Translations under genes and position numbers: made by a program
Shown: one piece after another, positions 26,585-36,560 of the stretch
How positions within the stretch are numbered: position 1 is the first letter of the stretch
Layout: the number at the start of each line of letters is the position of its first letter
Notes under the pieces: model-generated
Seen by the model: only the letters and a program-made list of their open reading frames with translations
What the model was told of the DNA's origin: nothing
Databases searched by the model: none
Assembly: GCF_007489285.1 (NCBI RefSeq)
Contig: NZ_VLIY01000013.1
Span: 1 to 64,000, forward strand
Direction of reading: 5' to 3'
DNA length: 64,000 nt
Source: Skermania sp. ID1734
GTDB lineage: Bacteria; Actinomycetota; Actinomycetes; Mycobacteriales; Mycobacteriaceae

Positions 26585-27610
26585 CTAGCGCGTCGGCAGC
26601 TCGAAGCGTGATAGCGCCAACAATCGCGACGTCGCGCGCAAATACTTCTTGCGGTAACCGCCGTCGAGCATCTCCTGCGGGAAGACTTCGTCGAGCTTGG
26701 CGCCGGACACGGTCACCGGGATGCTGGCGTCGTACAGCCGGTCTGCCAGCACGACGAACCGCAGCGCCACCGCCTGATCCTGCACCGGATGCAGGTGCTC
26801 GATGAACACCGCCCCCACACCGTCGAGCAGTTTGTTGTACCGCGACGGGTGCAGCGTGCTCAGGTGCTCGCACAACGCGTCGAAGTCGTCCAGCGTCGCG
26901 TGCGGGGTAGCTTCCGCACGCGCCTCGAGGTCGGCATCCGATGTCGGTTCGGGCGCGGGCGGCAGGTCGCGGTGGCGGTAGTCGGGACCGTCGACTCGCA
27001 CGGTTTCGAAGACGGAGCCGAGTTTCTTGATTTCACGCAGAAAATCCTGAGCCGCGAACCGGCCCTCGCCGAGCTGGCCCGGCAGCGTGTTCGACGTCGC
27101 CGCGATCGACACGCCGCGACCGGAAAGCTCGGTGAGCAGCCGCGACACCAGCATCGTGTCGCCCGGATCGTCGAGTTCGAACTCGTCGATACACAGCACG
27201 CTGTTGCCGGCGAACTCCTCGACCGCGCGGTTGAATCCGAGCGCGCCGACCACGTGCGTAAGTTCAACGAACGTGCCGAACGACGCGCGTGCGCCGGAAT
27301 CCCGGTTCGCCGCGTGATAGATCGAGGCCAGCAGGTGCGTCTTACCCACACCGAAGCCGCCGTCGAGGTAGAGGCCCGCCCCGGTGGCGGGGGCCTTCTT
27401 ACCGAACAATCCGCGCTTGCCCGACCGCGGCTTGTGCAGGCCATCGGCAAACGCGCGCGCCTTCTGCACCGCCGCCGCCTGCGTCGGCTCGGCCGGATCG
27501 GGGATGTAGGAGTCGAAGCTGACCTCGTCGAACATCGGCGGCGGAACCATCTGGGCGATGAGTTGGTCGGCCGGAACGACCGGGCTGCGATCGACGAGGT
27601 GGGACACCAT
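26585..27610 (-). CDS. zapE: cell division protein ZapE (AFG1-like ATPase)
   Basis: The 341-residue AAA-type ATPase has Walker A in LDGGFGVGKTHLLASIYH, Walker B in VLCIDEFELDD and sensor-like ATSNTLPGQLGEGRF. ZapE/AFG1 proteins are linked to Z-ring stability and to handling of membrane proteins. The ATG at 27610 gives MVSHLVDRSP; a TTG two codons upstream is less likely. It is divergent from the RibD-like reductase with only 36 bases between the starts, so the two promoters must overlap. The position corresponds to Rv2670c. Confidence 0.92.
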   Translation of the reverse strand: MVSHLVDRSPVVPADQLIAQMVPPPMFDEVSFDSYIPDPAEPTQAAAVQKARAFADGLHKPRSGKRGLFGKKAPATGAGLYLDGGFGVGKTHLLASIYHAANRDSGARASFGTFVELTHVVGALGFNRAVEEFAGNSVLCIDEFELDDPGDTMLVSRLLTELSGRGVSIAATSNTLPGQLGEGRFAAQDFLREIKKLGSVFETVRVDGPDYRHRDLPPAPEPTSDADLEARAEATPHATLDDFDALCEHLSTLHPSRYNKLLDGVGAVFIEHLHPVQDQAVALRFVVLADRLYDASIPVTVSGAKLDEVFPQEMLDGGYRKKYLRATSRLLALSRFELPTR

Positions 27611-27646
27611 GAGCAAGAACTTAAACGATCTGCTCTTATGTGAGTT

Positions 27647-28414
27647 GTGCAGCGTCTCGAGAGTGCGACCTACCTCACACCATCAGGCAGCGACCTCTCC
27701 GACGAGCAGTTGCGCGATTTATACGCCTACCCAGGCGAGCTGACCGATGTGTGGCTTCGGGTCAACTTCATCTCCAGCATCGATGGTGCCGCCGATATCG
27801 ATGGATTCTCCGGCGGGCTTGGCACCGATTCCGACCGGCAGGTGTTCGGCGTGCTGCGCGAACTCGCCGACGTCATCCTGGTGGGCGCCGGTACCGCCCG
27901 AATCGAGAACTACGGTGGCGCGCGCACAAACGAGCAGCGTCGCGAGCGTCGCCTGCAGGCCGGCCTGGCCGCCGTGCCACCGATCGCCGTCGTGACCGCG
28001 AGCGCGTCCATCGAGCCCACCGCACGACTGCTCACCGACACCACGGTTCCGCCCATCATCCTGACCACGAAGTCCGCGCCACCCGACCGTAAGGAGCAAT
28101 TGCGCGACGCTGGGGCGAAAGTGCTCGAGATCGCGCCCCACCACATCGACAGCGCGGCGCTGCTCGATTCGCTGCGCGACCTCGGGCTGCTGCGCGTGCT
28201 GTGCGAGGGCGGTCCAGGTTTGTTCGGCCAGTTGGCCGCCGACGACCGGGTCGATGACCTGTGCCTCACCTTTGCGCCGGTGCTCACGGCCGGGACCAGC
28301 CGCCGGATTGCGGTGTCCACCAACAGTGTTCGTCAACCTATGACACGTGCGCACGTGCTCTCCGCCGACGACGGGACCTTGCTCACCCGGTGGGTGCGCA
28401 ACGATTCCCGTTGA
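27647..28414 (+). CDS. RibD-C type pyrimidine reductase family protein
   Basis: The 255-residue protein has the dihydrofolate-reductase-like RibD_C fold. Evidence is VNFISSIDGAADIDGFSGGL at the N-terminus, DVILVGAGTARIENYGG, and LRVLCEGGPGLFGQLAADDRVDDL near the C-terminus. RibD reductases act on a pyrimidine intermediate of riboflavin synthesis. The deaminase half of RibD is missing here, as in mycobacterial Rv2671, which may instead reduce dihydrofolate. The start is GTG at 27647. The lipoprotein hydrolase follows after 19 bases. Confidence 0.87.
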   Translation: MQRLESATYLTPSGSDLSDEQLRDLYAYPGELTDVWLRVNFISSIDGAADIDGFSGGLGTDSDRQVFGVLRELADVILVGAGTARIENYGGARTNEQRRERRLQAGLAAVPPIAVVTASASIEPTARLLTDTTVPPIILTTKSAPPDRKEQLRDAGAKVLEIAPHHIDSAALLDSLRDLGLLRVLCEGGPGLFGQLAADDRVDDLCLTFAPVLTAGTSRRIAVSTNSVRQPMTRAHVLSADDGTLLTRWVRNDSR

Positions 28415-28433
28415 ACCTGGCACGCTGGTGTCC

Positions 28434-30041
28434 ATGCGTATGAATCGCGCCACGCTGCGCGCTGTGGTTGGGGCCGCCGTAGTAGCCCTTGCCTGCGCGG
28501 CATGCGGCGCGGGCCCCTCGAACCGACCGGGCGTCGCCGTCGAACAGCACACCTCGGGAACCGGGGGCAGCGGAGACACCAACTCTGCACCGCCACCGAA
28601 GGCGGCCGAACTGCCCGTCCCCAAGTCCGACCTCACCTGGCGCAACTGCACCGAACCGACGCTCAAACTGCTGAGCCTGGGACCCGCGCCGCAAGGGCTC
28701 ACCTTGGACTGCGCCGAGTACACCGCACCGATTGACGCGTCGGGGGCGATATACGGCACCTTCACCGTCGGGCTGGTCCGTGCCCGGTTCCCGCAGACAC
28801 CTACCAACGTCGCGCCCCTGATTCTGACCTCGGGCTCGGACCGCCCGTCCTCGGCGACACTCGCCGGCCTGGCCTCCGGCCCGGTCGGTGCGTTGCTGAC
28901 CTCGCGGCCGATCGTGGCGATCGACCGGCGCGGCATCGGCAATTCCACACCCATCGACTGCCTCAAACCGCCGGTGCGCAGCGCACTCGACGACAACGCG
29001 CAGTTCGGCTACACGCCCAGCGACCCGACGCAGACCACCAGCGACGGCAGCGACCCGGTCAATGCGATGGCAAACGTCAGCGAAACCGCGACGACGGCGT
29101 GCAAGGACTTCCTGCAGCCCCAAGAACTTGCCTTCGACGCCGGTCACGCCGCCGACGACATCGAACAACTGCGGCTGAACTGGCAGGTGGACACCATTGG
29201 AATCATCGGCACGGGCAACGGCGCCACCGTCGCGCTCGACTACGCCGCCAAACACCCCGGGCACGTGGGTCGGCTGATCCTCGACTCGCCGGAGACTCTC
29301 AACGCGGACGTCACCGCGATGACCGAGAGCCAGGTCACCGGCGCCGAGGCCGCGCTGAGCGCCTTCGCCACCCGATGCATCGGTGTGCATTGCTCGCTCG
29401 GATCCGATCCGCGGGCCGCAGTGGCCGACGTGGTGCGCCGGGCCGGCTCGGGCGACCTCGGGTCACTGTCGGCGAACGCGGTGCTCACCGCCATTTCCGG
29501 ATTCCTCGGCTCGCCGCGCGCCGATCAGGCGAACCGCATCTCCGAGCTTGCCGACGCACTCAGCGCCGCCCAGAACGGCGACGTCGGCGCACTCAGCACG
29601 ATCGTCACCCGCGAGCAGGCGTTCACCGCCAGCGACGGCGAGTTCGTCGCGCGCTGCACCGACGCCCACCAACGGCCGACACCGGACAAAGTGCGCGAGC
29701 TCGAACAGACCTGGGACAAGCGCTACCCCGTCTTCGGCAAGCAGGCCGCCATCGCCATGATGGCCTGTACCGCGTGGCCGGTCGTCGGCGCCGGCCCACC
29801 GCCAAAGCAGTTGAAGCTGCCCGTCCTGGTGCTCAACGGCACCGCCGACCCGGTGGTCGGCAACGCCGGGCTCAGTTCGGTGACCGGCGCGATCGGCGCG
29901 GCCGGCGGCAACGCCTCGGTGATCACCTGGCAGGGTTGGGGACATCCGGTCCTCGCCCACTCCGGCTGCGCCCAACAGGCAATAGTCGGCTACGTCAAGA
30001 CCGCGGAGCTGCCCGCGAACGGGATGGCATGCCCGGCATAA
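28434..30041 (+). CDS. alpha/beta hydrolase lipoprotein, TAP-like C-terminus, degenerate nucleophile elbow
   Basis: The 535-residue protein has a signal segment ending in lipobox ALACAAC, then a Pro/Thr/Ser linker and an alpha/beta hydrolase fold, with LPVLVLNGTADPVV and WQGWGHPVLAHSGC of the TAP-like C-terminal domain. It corresponds in position to Rv2672, annotated as a possible secreted protease. The nucleophile elbow, normally GxSxG, reads IIGTGNGATVALDYA, so the expected Ser is Gly or Asn. It may be catalytically dead or may use another residue. The genes ribD-like, this hydrolase, aftC and msrB run closely spaced and probably form one operon. Confidence 0.85.
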   Translation: MRMNRATLRAVVGAAVVALACAACGAGPSNRPGVAVEQHTSGTGGSGDTNSAPPPKAAELPVPKSDLTWRNCTEPTLKLLSLGPAPQGLTLDCAEYTAPIDASGAIYGTFTVGLVRARFPQTPTNVAPLILTSGSDRPSSATLAGLASGPVGALLTSRPIVAIDRRGIGNSTPIDCLKPPVRSALDDNAQFGYTPSDPTQTTSDGSDPVNAMANVSETATTACKDFLQPQELAFDAGHAADDIEQLRLNWQVDTIGIIGTGNGATVALDYAAKHPGHVGRLILDSPETLNADVTAMTESQVTGAEAALSAFATRCIGVHCSLGSDPRAAVADVVRRAGSGDLGSLSANAVLTAISGFLGSPRADQANRISELADALSAAQNGDVGALSTIVTREQAFTASDGEFVARCTDAHQRPTPDKVRELEQTWDKRYPVFGKQAAIAMMACTAWPVVGAGPPPKQLKLPVLVLNGTADPVVGNAGLSSVTGAIGAAGGNASVITWQGWGHPVLAHSGCAQQAIVGYVKTAELPANGMACPA

Positions 30042-30058
30042 GCAAGGACCGGTGTACC

Positions 30059-31372
30059 GTGCCCGGAGTGTTAGGACATCTCGAACCGCGCACCGCGCGC
30101 ACGACCAGCGACGTGATCAAGTTCGCGTTGTGGCCGATTGCGATCATGACCGTGCTGCATCGAGTGGTCATCAAGGCCGTCAACGGGTACATCACCGATG
30201 ACTTCACGCCGGTCTACAAGGCCTCCCTCGCCTTCCTGAACCACCGGGCCGTGTACGGGGAAAACCTCTCATTCGTCGACCCCCACTACTTGTATCCACC
30301 GAGCGCGACGCTGCTGTTTTCGCCGCTGGCAATTCTCGACCCGGAAAAGGCGCGCTGGCTGTTCATCGTGATCAACGCCATCGCGATCCTCATCGCGTGG
30401 TACCTGCTGCTGCGCATGTTCGGCCGGAGTCTGTCATCGATCGCCGCGCCGGTTCTGCTGCTGGGCATGTTCATGTCCGAGACGGTGACCAACACGCTCG
30501 TGTTCACCAATATCAACGGCTGCGTGCTGCTCGGCGAGGTCGTCTTTTTGATGCTGCTGCTCCGCCGGCGCGATCTGTGGGCCGGAGCTGCGATCGGACT
30601 GACCCTTGCGGTCAAGCCCATCCTGTGGCCCTTGCTGTTACTGCCGATCGTGCGCAAACAGTGGAAGGTATTCCCGACCACCATCGCCGTGCCGCTCGTG
30701 CTCAACGCGATCGCCTGGCCGCTGTCGGTCGATCCGATGGGGTTTGTGCACAAGACGTTGCCGTACCTGTCGCAATCACGCGACTACTTCAACAGTGCGA
30801 TCGTCGGAAACGGTGACTACTACGGGCTGCCACCGGCGCTGGTCTGGATCATTCGCATCACCTTCGGCGTCATGGTGCTGATCTCACTGTGGCTGCTGTG
30901 GCGCTACTACCGCGACGACGAGTTGTTCTACGTAGCCACCACCTCGGGAGTGCTGCTCGCCGCGACGTTCCTGCTCGGATCGCTGGGCCAGATGTACTAC
31001 TCGATGATGCTGTTCCCCATGCTGATGACGGTCGTGCTGCGCAACTCGGTGTTGCGCAACTGGCCGGCGTGGCTGGCCGTGTACGGCTTCATGTCCTACG
31101 ACAGTTGGCTGTCCACCCGGTTCCCCGAGGCCGGCCGGCTCGCCGACTACATGAAGACCACCTTCGGCTGGAGCCTGCTGCTGTTGGTGGTGTTCGCGGT
31201 CCTCGCCGACCGCTACCTCGCCGCACGACGCGAGGGACGACTCGCGGCCGGTATCGACCCAGAATTTGTGCTTGCTGCACGGCCCCGCGCCGAGGAGGAC
31301 TCACGTCCCACTGCGGTCAAAAATTCTCGGCCCCCCGCCGGGGAACAGAATCGTATTAGCGTGGAAACATGA
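30059..31372 (+). CDS. aftC: alpha-(1->3)-arabinofuranosyltransferase AftC
   Basis: The 437-residue polytopic membrane protein of glycosyltransferase family 87 adds alpha-1,3 branches to the arabinan of arabinogalactan and lipoarabinomannan. The N-terminal half has the conserved [14 protein letters not shown] with the catalytic acidic residues. About ten membrane helices follow, including [16 protein letters not shown] and [20 protein letters not shown] lies ten bases before the GTG at 30059, which gives the length of the M. tuberculosis protein (433). The stop overlaps the msrB start as ATGA. Confidence 0.92.
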   Translation: MPGVLGHLEPRTARTTSDVIKFALWPIAIMTVLHRVVIKAVNGYITDDFTPVYKASLAFLNHRAVYGENLSFVDPHYLYPPSATLLFSPLAILDPEKARWLFIVINAIAILIAWYLLLRMFGRSLSSIAAPVLLLGMFMSETVTNTLVFTNINGCVLLGEVVFLMLLLRRRDLWAGAAIGLTLAVKPILWPLLLLPIVRKQWKVFPTTIAVPLVLNAIAWPLSVDPMGFVHKTLPYLSQSRDYFNSAIVGNGDYYGLPPALVWIIRITFGVMVLISLWLLWRYYRDDELFYVATTSGVLLAATFLLGSLGQMYYSMMLFPMLMTVVLRNSVLRNWPAWLAVYGFMSYDSWLSTRFPEAGRLADYMKTTFGWSLLLLVVFAVLADRYLAARREGRLAAGIDPEFVLAARPRAEEDSRPTAVKNSRPPAGEQNRISVET

Positions 31373-31788
31373 GTCGTTCCGAATCCGCGCCACGCGTTCA
31401 GCTGACCGACGACGAATGGCGAGTACGCCTGTCACCCGAGGAGTTCAAGGTGCTACGCCTCGCGGGCACCGAGCGTCCCTTCACCGGCGAGTACACCGAC
31501 GAGAAAACCCCCGGCATCTACACCTGCCGTGCCTGCGGGGCCGAACTGTTTCGCAGTACCGAGAAGTTCGAATCGCATTGCGGTTGGCCGTCGTTCTTCG
31601 ATCCGGCGGAGTCCGATGCCGTGGTCCTGCGCGAAGACCGCTCACTCGGCATGCGCCGTGTCGAGGTGCTCTGCGCGAACTGCCACAGCCACCTGGGGCA
31701 TGTCTTCGAAGGTGAGGGCTACGACACCCCGACGGACAAGCGGTACTGCATCAACTCGATCTCACTGCGGCTGCAGCCGGAGGCGTAG
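31369..31788 (+). CDS. msrB: peptide-methionine (R)-S-oxide reductase
   Basis: The 139-residue protein reduces the R epimer of methionine sulfoxide in proteins. The zinc-binding pairs CRACGAELF and [12 protein letters not shown] are present, with the fold marker GWPSFFDP and the catalytic Cys in [13 protein letters not shown]. The start is fixed by the ATGA overlap with aftC. It is the last gene of the probable operon; a weak hairpin (CCACCAACAGGTGG, 31799-31812) lies just behind it. Confidence 0.95.
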   Translation: MSRSESAPRVQLTDDEWRVRLSPEEFKVLRLAGTERPFTGEYTDEKTPGIYTCRACGAELFRSTEKFESHCGWPSFFDPAESDAVVLREDRSLGMRRVEVLCANCHSHLGHVFEGEGYDTPTDKRYCINSISLRLQPEA

Positions 31789-31883
31789 AGGTTCGGCGCC
31801 ACCAACAGGTGGTTATCGGACGAAACGTCGAGTGGGGGTGTCGAAAGCCACCCGTTCGTGAGGCTATAGAGCCGTCGCTGCCC

Positions 31884-32579
31884 TTACGGCAGCGCGGTGA
31901 TGAGCTTTTCGACGTCCACCCGCGGCCCCGTGAAGAACGGAATCTCCTTGCGCACGTGCAGCCGCGCCTCGGTGTTGCGGAGGTCTCGCATCAAGTCGAC
32001 GATGCGGTGCAGTTCCGGGGCCTCGAAGGCCAGGATCCACTCGTAGTCGCCGAGCGCGAAGGCGGGCACCGTGTTCGCCCGCACGTCGGGATAGTCGCGC
32101 GCCTGCTTGCCGTGGTCGGCCAGCATCTTGCGCCGGTCGGCCTCCGGCAGCAGATACCAGTCGTAGGAGCGCACAAACGGGTACACGCAGACGTAGTTGC
32201 CGGGCTCCTCCCCCGCCAAGAACGCCGGGATATGGCTCTTGTTGAACTCCGCCGGGCGGTGCACGGCCGCGTTGCTCCAGACGGGCGTGCTAGCCCGACC
32301 GAGCGCGGTCGTCCGGCGGAAATCGGCGTATGCATTCTGCAGTTGCTCGATCTGCTCCGCGTGCGTCCACAGCATGAAGTCGGCGTCGGCGCGCAGGCCG
32401 GACACGTCGTAGATGCCGCGCAGGACGACGCCACGCTCCTCGAGGCCCTCAAAGAAGATCCGGGCCTCCTTGATCGCCGCCTCCCGGTCTTCCCCCAGTG
32501 CGCCGGGCTGGACCTGAAACGCCGAGAACATCAGGTACCGAATCGAGGAGTTGAGCGCGTTGAAGTCGAGGCGAGCCAT
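31884..32579 (-). CDS. chdC: coproheme decarboxylase (HemQ, chlorite dismutase family)
   Basis: The 231-residue protein performs the last step of the coproporphyrin-dependent haem route, converting Fe-coproporphyrin III to haem b. The conserved RYLMFSAFQ, the catalytic Tyr region [13 protein letters not shown], a His in [15 protein letters not shown] and [13 protein letters not shown] fit actinobacterial ChdC. It lies 24 bases after the stop of cgoX, itself coupled to hemE, forming a hemE-cgoX-chdC operon on the minus strand. The start ATG at 32579 is unambiguous. Confidence 0.94.
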   Translation of the reverse strand: MARLDFNALNSSIRYLMFSAFQVQPGALGEDREAAIKEARIFFEGLEERGVVLRGIYDVSGLRADADFMLWTHAEQIEQLQNAYADFRRTTALGRASTPVWSNAAVHRPAEFNKSHIPAFLAGEEPGNYVCVYPFVRSYDWYLLPEADRRKMLADHGKQARDYPDVRANTVPAFALGDYEWILAFEAPELHRIVDLMRDLRNTEARLHVRKEIPFFTGPRVDVEKLITALP

Positions 32580-32603
32580 GCCTCCATGGTGCCACTCGCC
32601 GAG

Positions 32604-33950
32604 TCAGCGACTGTCAGCGAGGCGTCGAGCGGCGGCATCGGCCGCCGCAATGCATGCCGGCACGCCCACCCCGCGCAGATACGACCCGGCCACTTCGAGC
32701 CCGTCCAGATCTGCGACATCGGACTCGATGGTCTGCACCAGATCGAGATGGCCCGGACCGTACTGCGGCAGACCGGCCGGCCAGCGCTGGACGTAGGCGG
32801 CAACAGGCTCGGCATGGACGTCGGCCACCTCGCCGAGGTCCGCACACGCCGCGCCGATCAGGTCTGCGTCGGTGCTGCGCAGTGCCGTGTCGTCGCCGAA
32901 CCGGCCGAACGACGCGCGAACCAACGTTGTCCCCCGTCCGGCGAGATGCGGCCATTTCCGCGAGGAGAAGGTGAACGCCTTGGCCCGCAACGACTCTCCG
33001 GTGGCGACCAGAATGCCCGAATATTCGGGTAACTCCGCATCGGCACTGAAGGCGAGCGCAACGAGCGCGGAACCTGCGGCCGGAATCGCGGCCGCTGCCG
33101 CTGCGGCGCGTGGTGCCGAAACGGCAAGCAGCCGTGCCGTTTCCGCTGCGGGCACGGCGAGAATCACGGCATCGAAGTCGCCGATCGGCCCGACGCTCCA
33201 GCGATCGCCCTGCCGGGCGATGGTCGTAGCGGCGACACCGACGCGAGCGTCGAGGCGAGCGTGCCGAGTGAGCGCGTCGAGCAGCACCCGATAGCCGCCG
33301 CGGATTCCCCCGAACACCGGACCCGCCTGGGGCGGTGGCAACGCTGCACCCACTGCGGCAGTGAGACTTTCGGCCCCCGAATCGAGCGCCGCCGCGAGCG
33401 TCGGCAACCCAGCGCGGATGCCAATTCCGTCGGCGGAACCGGCGTAGACCCCGCCGAGCAGTGGGTCGACGCTACGGCGCACCACCTGTTCACCGAATCG
33501 TTCGGCCACCAGGGCGCCGATCGCCCTGTCGGTGCCGGGTTTCCAGTGCAGCGGGCGGTCTTGTTCTCGCGCGATGGTGTCGAGGGTGGCTCGATCCACG
33601 AGCCCGGCCATCGAATCCGCTGACGACGGAATACCCATCAGCGTCTGCGCCGGCATCGGGTGCAGCGCCGAGCCCGCCCAGATTCGCGGGCGCAAGCCGG
33701 ACGGGTGCACGAGCTGATCTGCCAAACCGAGTTCGGCAAGTAGTTTCGGGACCTCGGGCCGTCGCCCGACAAACGCTTCCGCGCCCACGTCGAACGGCTC
33801 GCCGGCGAGCGAAACTGTGTGCAGCTGGCCGCCGGTCCGCGCCTCCCGCTCGATCAGGGTGATGCTCGCCCCCGGGCCGAGCAGCTCGCGCAGTCGGTAG
33901 GCCGCCGTCAACCCCGAAATTCCGCCCCCGACAACGGCAAAGCGGTTCAC
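32604..33950 (-). CDS. cgoX: coproporphyrinogen III oxidase, FAD-dependent (HemY/HemG type)
   Basis: This 448-residue flavoprotein oxidises coproporphyrinogen III to coproporphyrin III in actinobacteria, although it is often annotated as protoporphyrinogen oxidase. The FAD motif [15 protein letters not shown] is at the N-terminus. [12 protein letters not shown] and the C-terminal [15 protein letters not shown] belong to the same family. The start is GTG at 33950, which overlaps the hemE TGA as GTGA and shows coupling. The open frame extends far upstream but is antisense to or out of frame with hemE and is not coding. Haem synthesis context (hemE, chdC) supports the call. Confidence 0.93.
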   Translation of the reverse strand: MNRFAVVGGGISGLTAAYRLRELLGPGASITLIEREARTGGQLHTVSLAGEPFDVGAEAFVGRRPEVPKLLAELGLADQLVHPSGLRPRIWAGSALHPMPAQTLMGIPSSADSMAGLVDRATLDTIAREQDRPLHWKPGTDRAIGALVAERFGEQVVRRSVDPLLGGVYAGSADGIGIRAGLPTLAAALDSGAESLTAAVGAALPPPQAGPVFGGIRGGYRVLLDALTRHARLDARVGVAATTIARQGDRWSVGPIGDFDAVILAVPAAETARLLAVSAPRAAAAAAAIPAAGSALVALAFSADAELPEYSGILVATGESLRAKAFTFSSRKWPHLAGRGTTLVRASFGRFGDDTALRSTDADLIGAACADLGEVADVHAEPVAAYVQRWPAGLPQYGPGHLDLVQTIESDVADLDGLEVAGSYLRGVGVPACIAAADAAARRLADSR

Positions 33951-35020
33951 AGTGAGTGCACCAACTCCACGACCGCGGTGAGCAGCCCTGGGTCGGTCTC
34001 GGGCAGCACGCCGTGACCGAGATTGAAGATGTGGCCGCTCGAGCCCAGTTGCAGGGCGCGATCCGCTTCGTTCAGCACGCGGCGCACCTCGCCGTCGATC
34101 GAGGTCCAGTCCGCGAAGAGCACGGCCGGATCCAGGTTGCCCTGCAACGCCTTTCCAGGACCGACCCGGCGCGCGGCCTCGTCGAGCGGCACTCGCCAGT
34201 CGACTCCCACGACGTCTGCGCCGACCCGGCCCATGGCGCCGAGCAATTCGCCGGTGCCGACGCCGAAATGGATGCGGGGTACTCCCGCATCGGTGAGCGC
34301 CCCAAAAACCCGCTCGGTGTGCGGCAACACAAAGGACTCGTACTGGGCCAGCGACAGCGCGCCCGCCCACGAGTCGAACAGTTGCACCGCGTCGACGCCG
34401 GCGTCGAGTTGGGCCCGCAGGAACGTGATGGTGATGTCGGTCAATGCGCGCAACAGGCTGTGCCAGGTATCGGGCTCGCTGAGCATGAGCGCCTTGGTGC
34501 GCTCGTGATTGCGGCTCGGACCGCCCTCGACCAGGTACGAGGCGAGGGTGAAGGGCGCACCGGCGAAGCCGATCAGCGGCGTCGCGCCGAGTTCGTTGAT
34601 CAGTAGTTCCACCGCCGCCGCGACTGGACCGACGGCGGCCGAGTCGAGGCGCGGCAGCGCAGCTACGTCCGAGGCGCTGCGGACGGGCTCGGCCACGACC
34701 GGACCGACCCCGGCCACGATGTCGAGATCGATGCCCGCGGCCTTCAGCGGAACCACGATGTCGGAGAACAGAATCGCCGCGTCGACGCCGTGGCGGCGGA
34801 CCGGTTGCAGGGTGATCTCGCACACCAGCTCCGGAGTGAAACATGACTCCAGCATCCCGGTGCCCGCGCGAATCTCCCGGTATTCCGGCAACGAGCGACC
34901 GGCCTGGCGCATGAACCACACGGGCCGCTGCGTGGGGGCCCGACCGGTCGCGGCGGCGAGGAGGGGTGCGTCGGGCAGGGCTCGGCGCGTCTGTTTCTGG
35001 TCGCTGATCATCGTTGCCAT
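33947..35020 (-). CDS. hemE: uroporphyrinogen decarboxylase
   Basis: The 357-residue enzyme removes four carboxyl groups from uroporphyrinogen III to give coproporphyrinogen III. Both family signatures are present: [17 protein letters not shown] near residue 32 and [17 protein letters not shown] in the middle. The catalytic Asp lies in ILFSDIVVP. The ATG at 35020 (MATMISDQ) gives the usual length; a second Met three codons later is equally possible. It is divergent from the thioesterase gene, with a 75-base gap holding the promoters. Confidence 0.95.
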   Translation of the reverse strand: MATMISDQKQTRRALPDAPLLAAATGRAPTQRPVWFMRQAGRSLPEYREIRAGTGMLESCFTPELVCEITLQPVRRHGVDAAILFSDIVVPLKAAGIDLDIVAGVGPVVAEPVRSASDVAALPRLDSAAVGPVAAAVELLINELGATPLIGFAGAPFTLASYLVEGGPSRNHERTKALMLSEPDTWHSLLRALTDITITFLRAQLDAGVDAVQLFDSWAGALSLAQYESFVLPHTERVFGALTDAGVPRIHFGVGTGELLGAMGRVGADVVGVDWRVPLDEAARRVGPGKALQGNLDPAVLFADWTSIDGEVRRVLNEADRALQLGSSGHIFNLGHGVLPETDPGLLTAVVELVHSL

Positions 35021-35095
35021 GTTCTCACGGTTGCGCGCGAGCCTGGGCGGTCGCTTAGCGTTGTCAGCAGTCACCGGACAGACGGGAGAACCCAC

Positions 35096-35866
35096 GTGGC
35101 TTACTTCGACCGGGTCGGCGCCCGGGCCTACCGCCCGACCCAGCACGTCAGCGGCGGCTGGGATCCCAACGAGCAGCACATCGCGCCGGCGCTGGGACTG
35201 CTCGCCCACCTGGTCGAGGCTGACCGCGATGCTCGTCGCAGCGACGGATTGGTGATCGCCCGCTTGTCCTACGACATCCTGGGAACGGTGCCGATGGACA
35301 CTGTCGAGACATCGGTGGCCGTCACCCGACCCGGACGGACCATCGAACTGGTCGAAGCGACCCTCGCGCACGGCGGACGGGAGGCCGTCCGACTGCGCGC
35401 GTGGCTGATGCAACCAGGTGACACCGCCGACTTGGCGGGCACCGCCTACCCTGCCATCGCACCGCCGACCGCCCTGCCCCCATGGGATCCGACGACGGTC
35501 TGGCCTGGGGGCTTCATCGCATCCGCGCAGGTGCGGCGCGAGTTACTCGAGCCGGGCCGGGCCAGATACTGGGTCCGCACAGACGTACCGCTCGTCCGCG
35601 ACGAGGCGGTCAGCGAACTCTCCCGGGCGGTCGGCCTGTTCGATATTGCCAACGGCATGGCCGTGCGCGCGGACCCGGAAAAGGTCGCCTACCCCAACAT
35701 CGACCTCACCGCGCACCTGTTCACCGAACCGGCCGGTGAGTGGGTCGGCTTCGATACGACAGTCACATTCGGTCCCGGCGGCCGGGGACTGACCAGCAGC
35801 GTCATTCACGACGAGCGCGGACCCGTGGGGACCGTTTCGCAGATCCTCACCATCCGCCCGAAATAG
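35096..35866 (+). CDS. TesB-like acyl-CoA thioesterase family protein
   Basis: The 256-residue protein has two tandem hot-dog halves of the 4HBT_3 type. The first starts at [20 protein letters not shown] with [19 protein letters not shown]. The second contains [20 protein letters not shown] and FDIANGMA. This family hydrolyses or handles acyl-CoA thioesters. GGGAG precedes the GTG at 35096. No partner enzyme adjoins it apart from the DUF3000 gene, and the substrate is unknown. Confidence 0.82.
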   Translation: MAYFDRVGARAYRPTQHVSGGWDPNEQHIAPALGLLAHLVEADRDARRSDGLVIARLSYDILGTVPMDTVETSVAVTRPGRTIELVEATLAHGGREAVRLRAWLMQPGDTADLAGTAYPAIAPPTALPPWDPTTVWPGGFIASAQVRRELLEPGRARYWVRTDVPLVRDEAVSELSRAVGLFDIANGMAVRADPEKVAYPNIDLTAHLFTEPAGEWVGFDTTVTFGPGGRGLTSSVIHDERGPVGTVSQILTIRPK

Positions 35867-35921
35867 CGGCAGCGGCGCGCCTCCGTTGCGCATTACACCG
35901 TCAGGTCTAGCCTCGAAGTTT

Positions 35922-36560
35922 GTGATCCCGCACGACGAGCGCGATGGCGCCGCGGCCGCGCCCCGCGAGAGCACATCCGGGCCCGGCAGCCAACCCGCGG
36001 TGTTTCGCGCTGCGATCGATGCGATGCACAGCGCCACGGTGCATCCCGATATCGAGCTCGGCCCGATCCGGCCGCCACAGCGGCTCGCGCCCTACTCGTA
36101 TGCACTCGGCGCCGAGGTCAAGCACCCCGAATCCGAGGTCGTGGCCGAGCAGTCCGACGGTGACGCGTTCGGTCGCCTGATTCTGCTGTACGACCCGAAC
36201 GGCGACGAGGCCTGGAACGGCACGCTACGCCTGGTGGCCTACATCCAGGCCGACCTCGAGGCGGCCCTGGCTGGCGACCCGCTGCTGCCCGAGGTGGCAT
36301 GGAGTTGGCTGGTGGACGCGTTGGAGTCGCGCTCGGAACCGCTCAACGCGCTGGGCGGGACGGTGACGGCGACAAGCTCGGTGCGATACGGCGACATCGT
36401 CGGCCCGCCGCACGCCTATCAGCTCGAGTTGCGGGCGTCGTGGACGGCTACCTCCCCCGAACTCGCGCCGCACGTCGAGGCCTTTGCCGAGGTGCTCGCC
36501 TACGCCGCCGGTTTGCCGCCCGCGGGCGTCACTAACCTAGGGCAGCGCGCGGGACACTAG
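35922..36560 (+). CDS. DUF3000 family protein
   Basis: The 212-residue protein matches the actinobacterial DUF3000 family (Rv2680 position) through the blocks LAPYSYALGAEV, GRLILLYDPNGDEAWNGTLRL, VAWSWLVDALE and the C-terminal AYAAGLPPAGV. Function is unknown; it is consistently found just before rnd. I prefer the GTG at 35922 over an upstream TTG. Its 3' end overlaps the convergent esterase gene by 29 bases, an unusually long tail-to-tail overlap. Confidence 0.85.
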   Translation: MIPHDERDGAAAAPRESTSGPGSQPAVFRAAIDAMHSATVHPDIELGPIRPPQRLAPYSYALGAEVKHPESEVVAEQSDGDAFGRLILLYDPNGDEAWNGTLRLVAYIQADLEAALAGDPLLPEVAWSWLVDALESRSEPLNALGGTVTATSSVRYGDIVGPPHAYQLELRASWTATSPELAPHVEAFAEVLAYAAGLPPAGVTNLGQRAGH

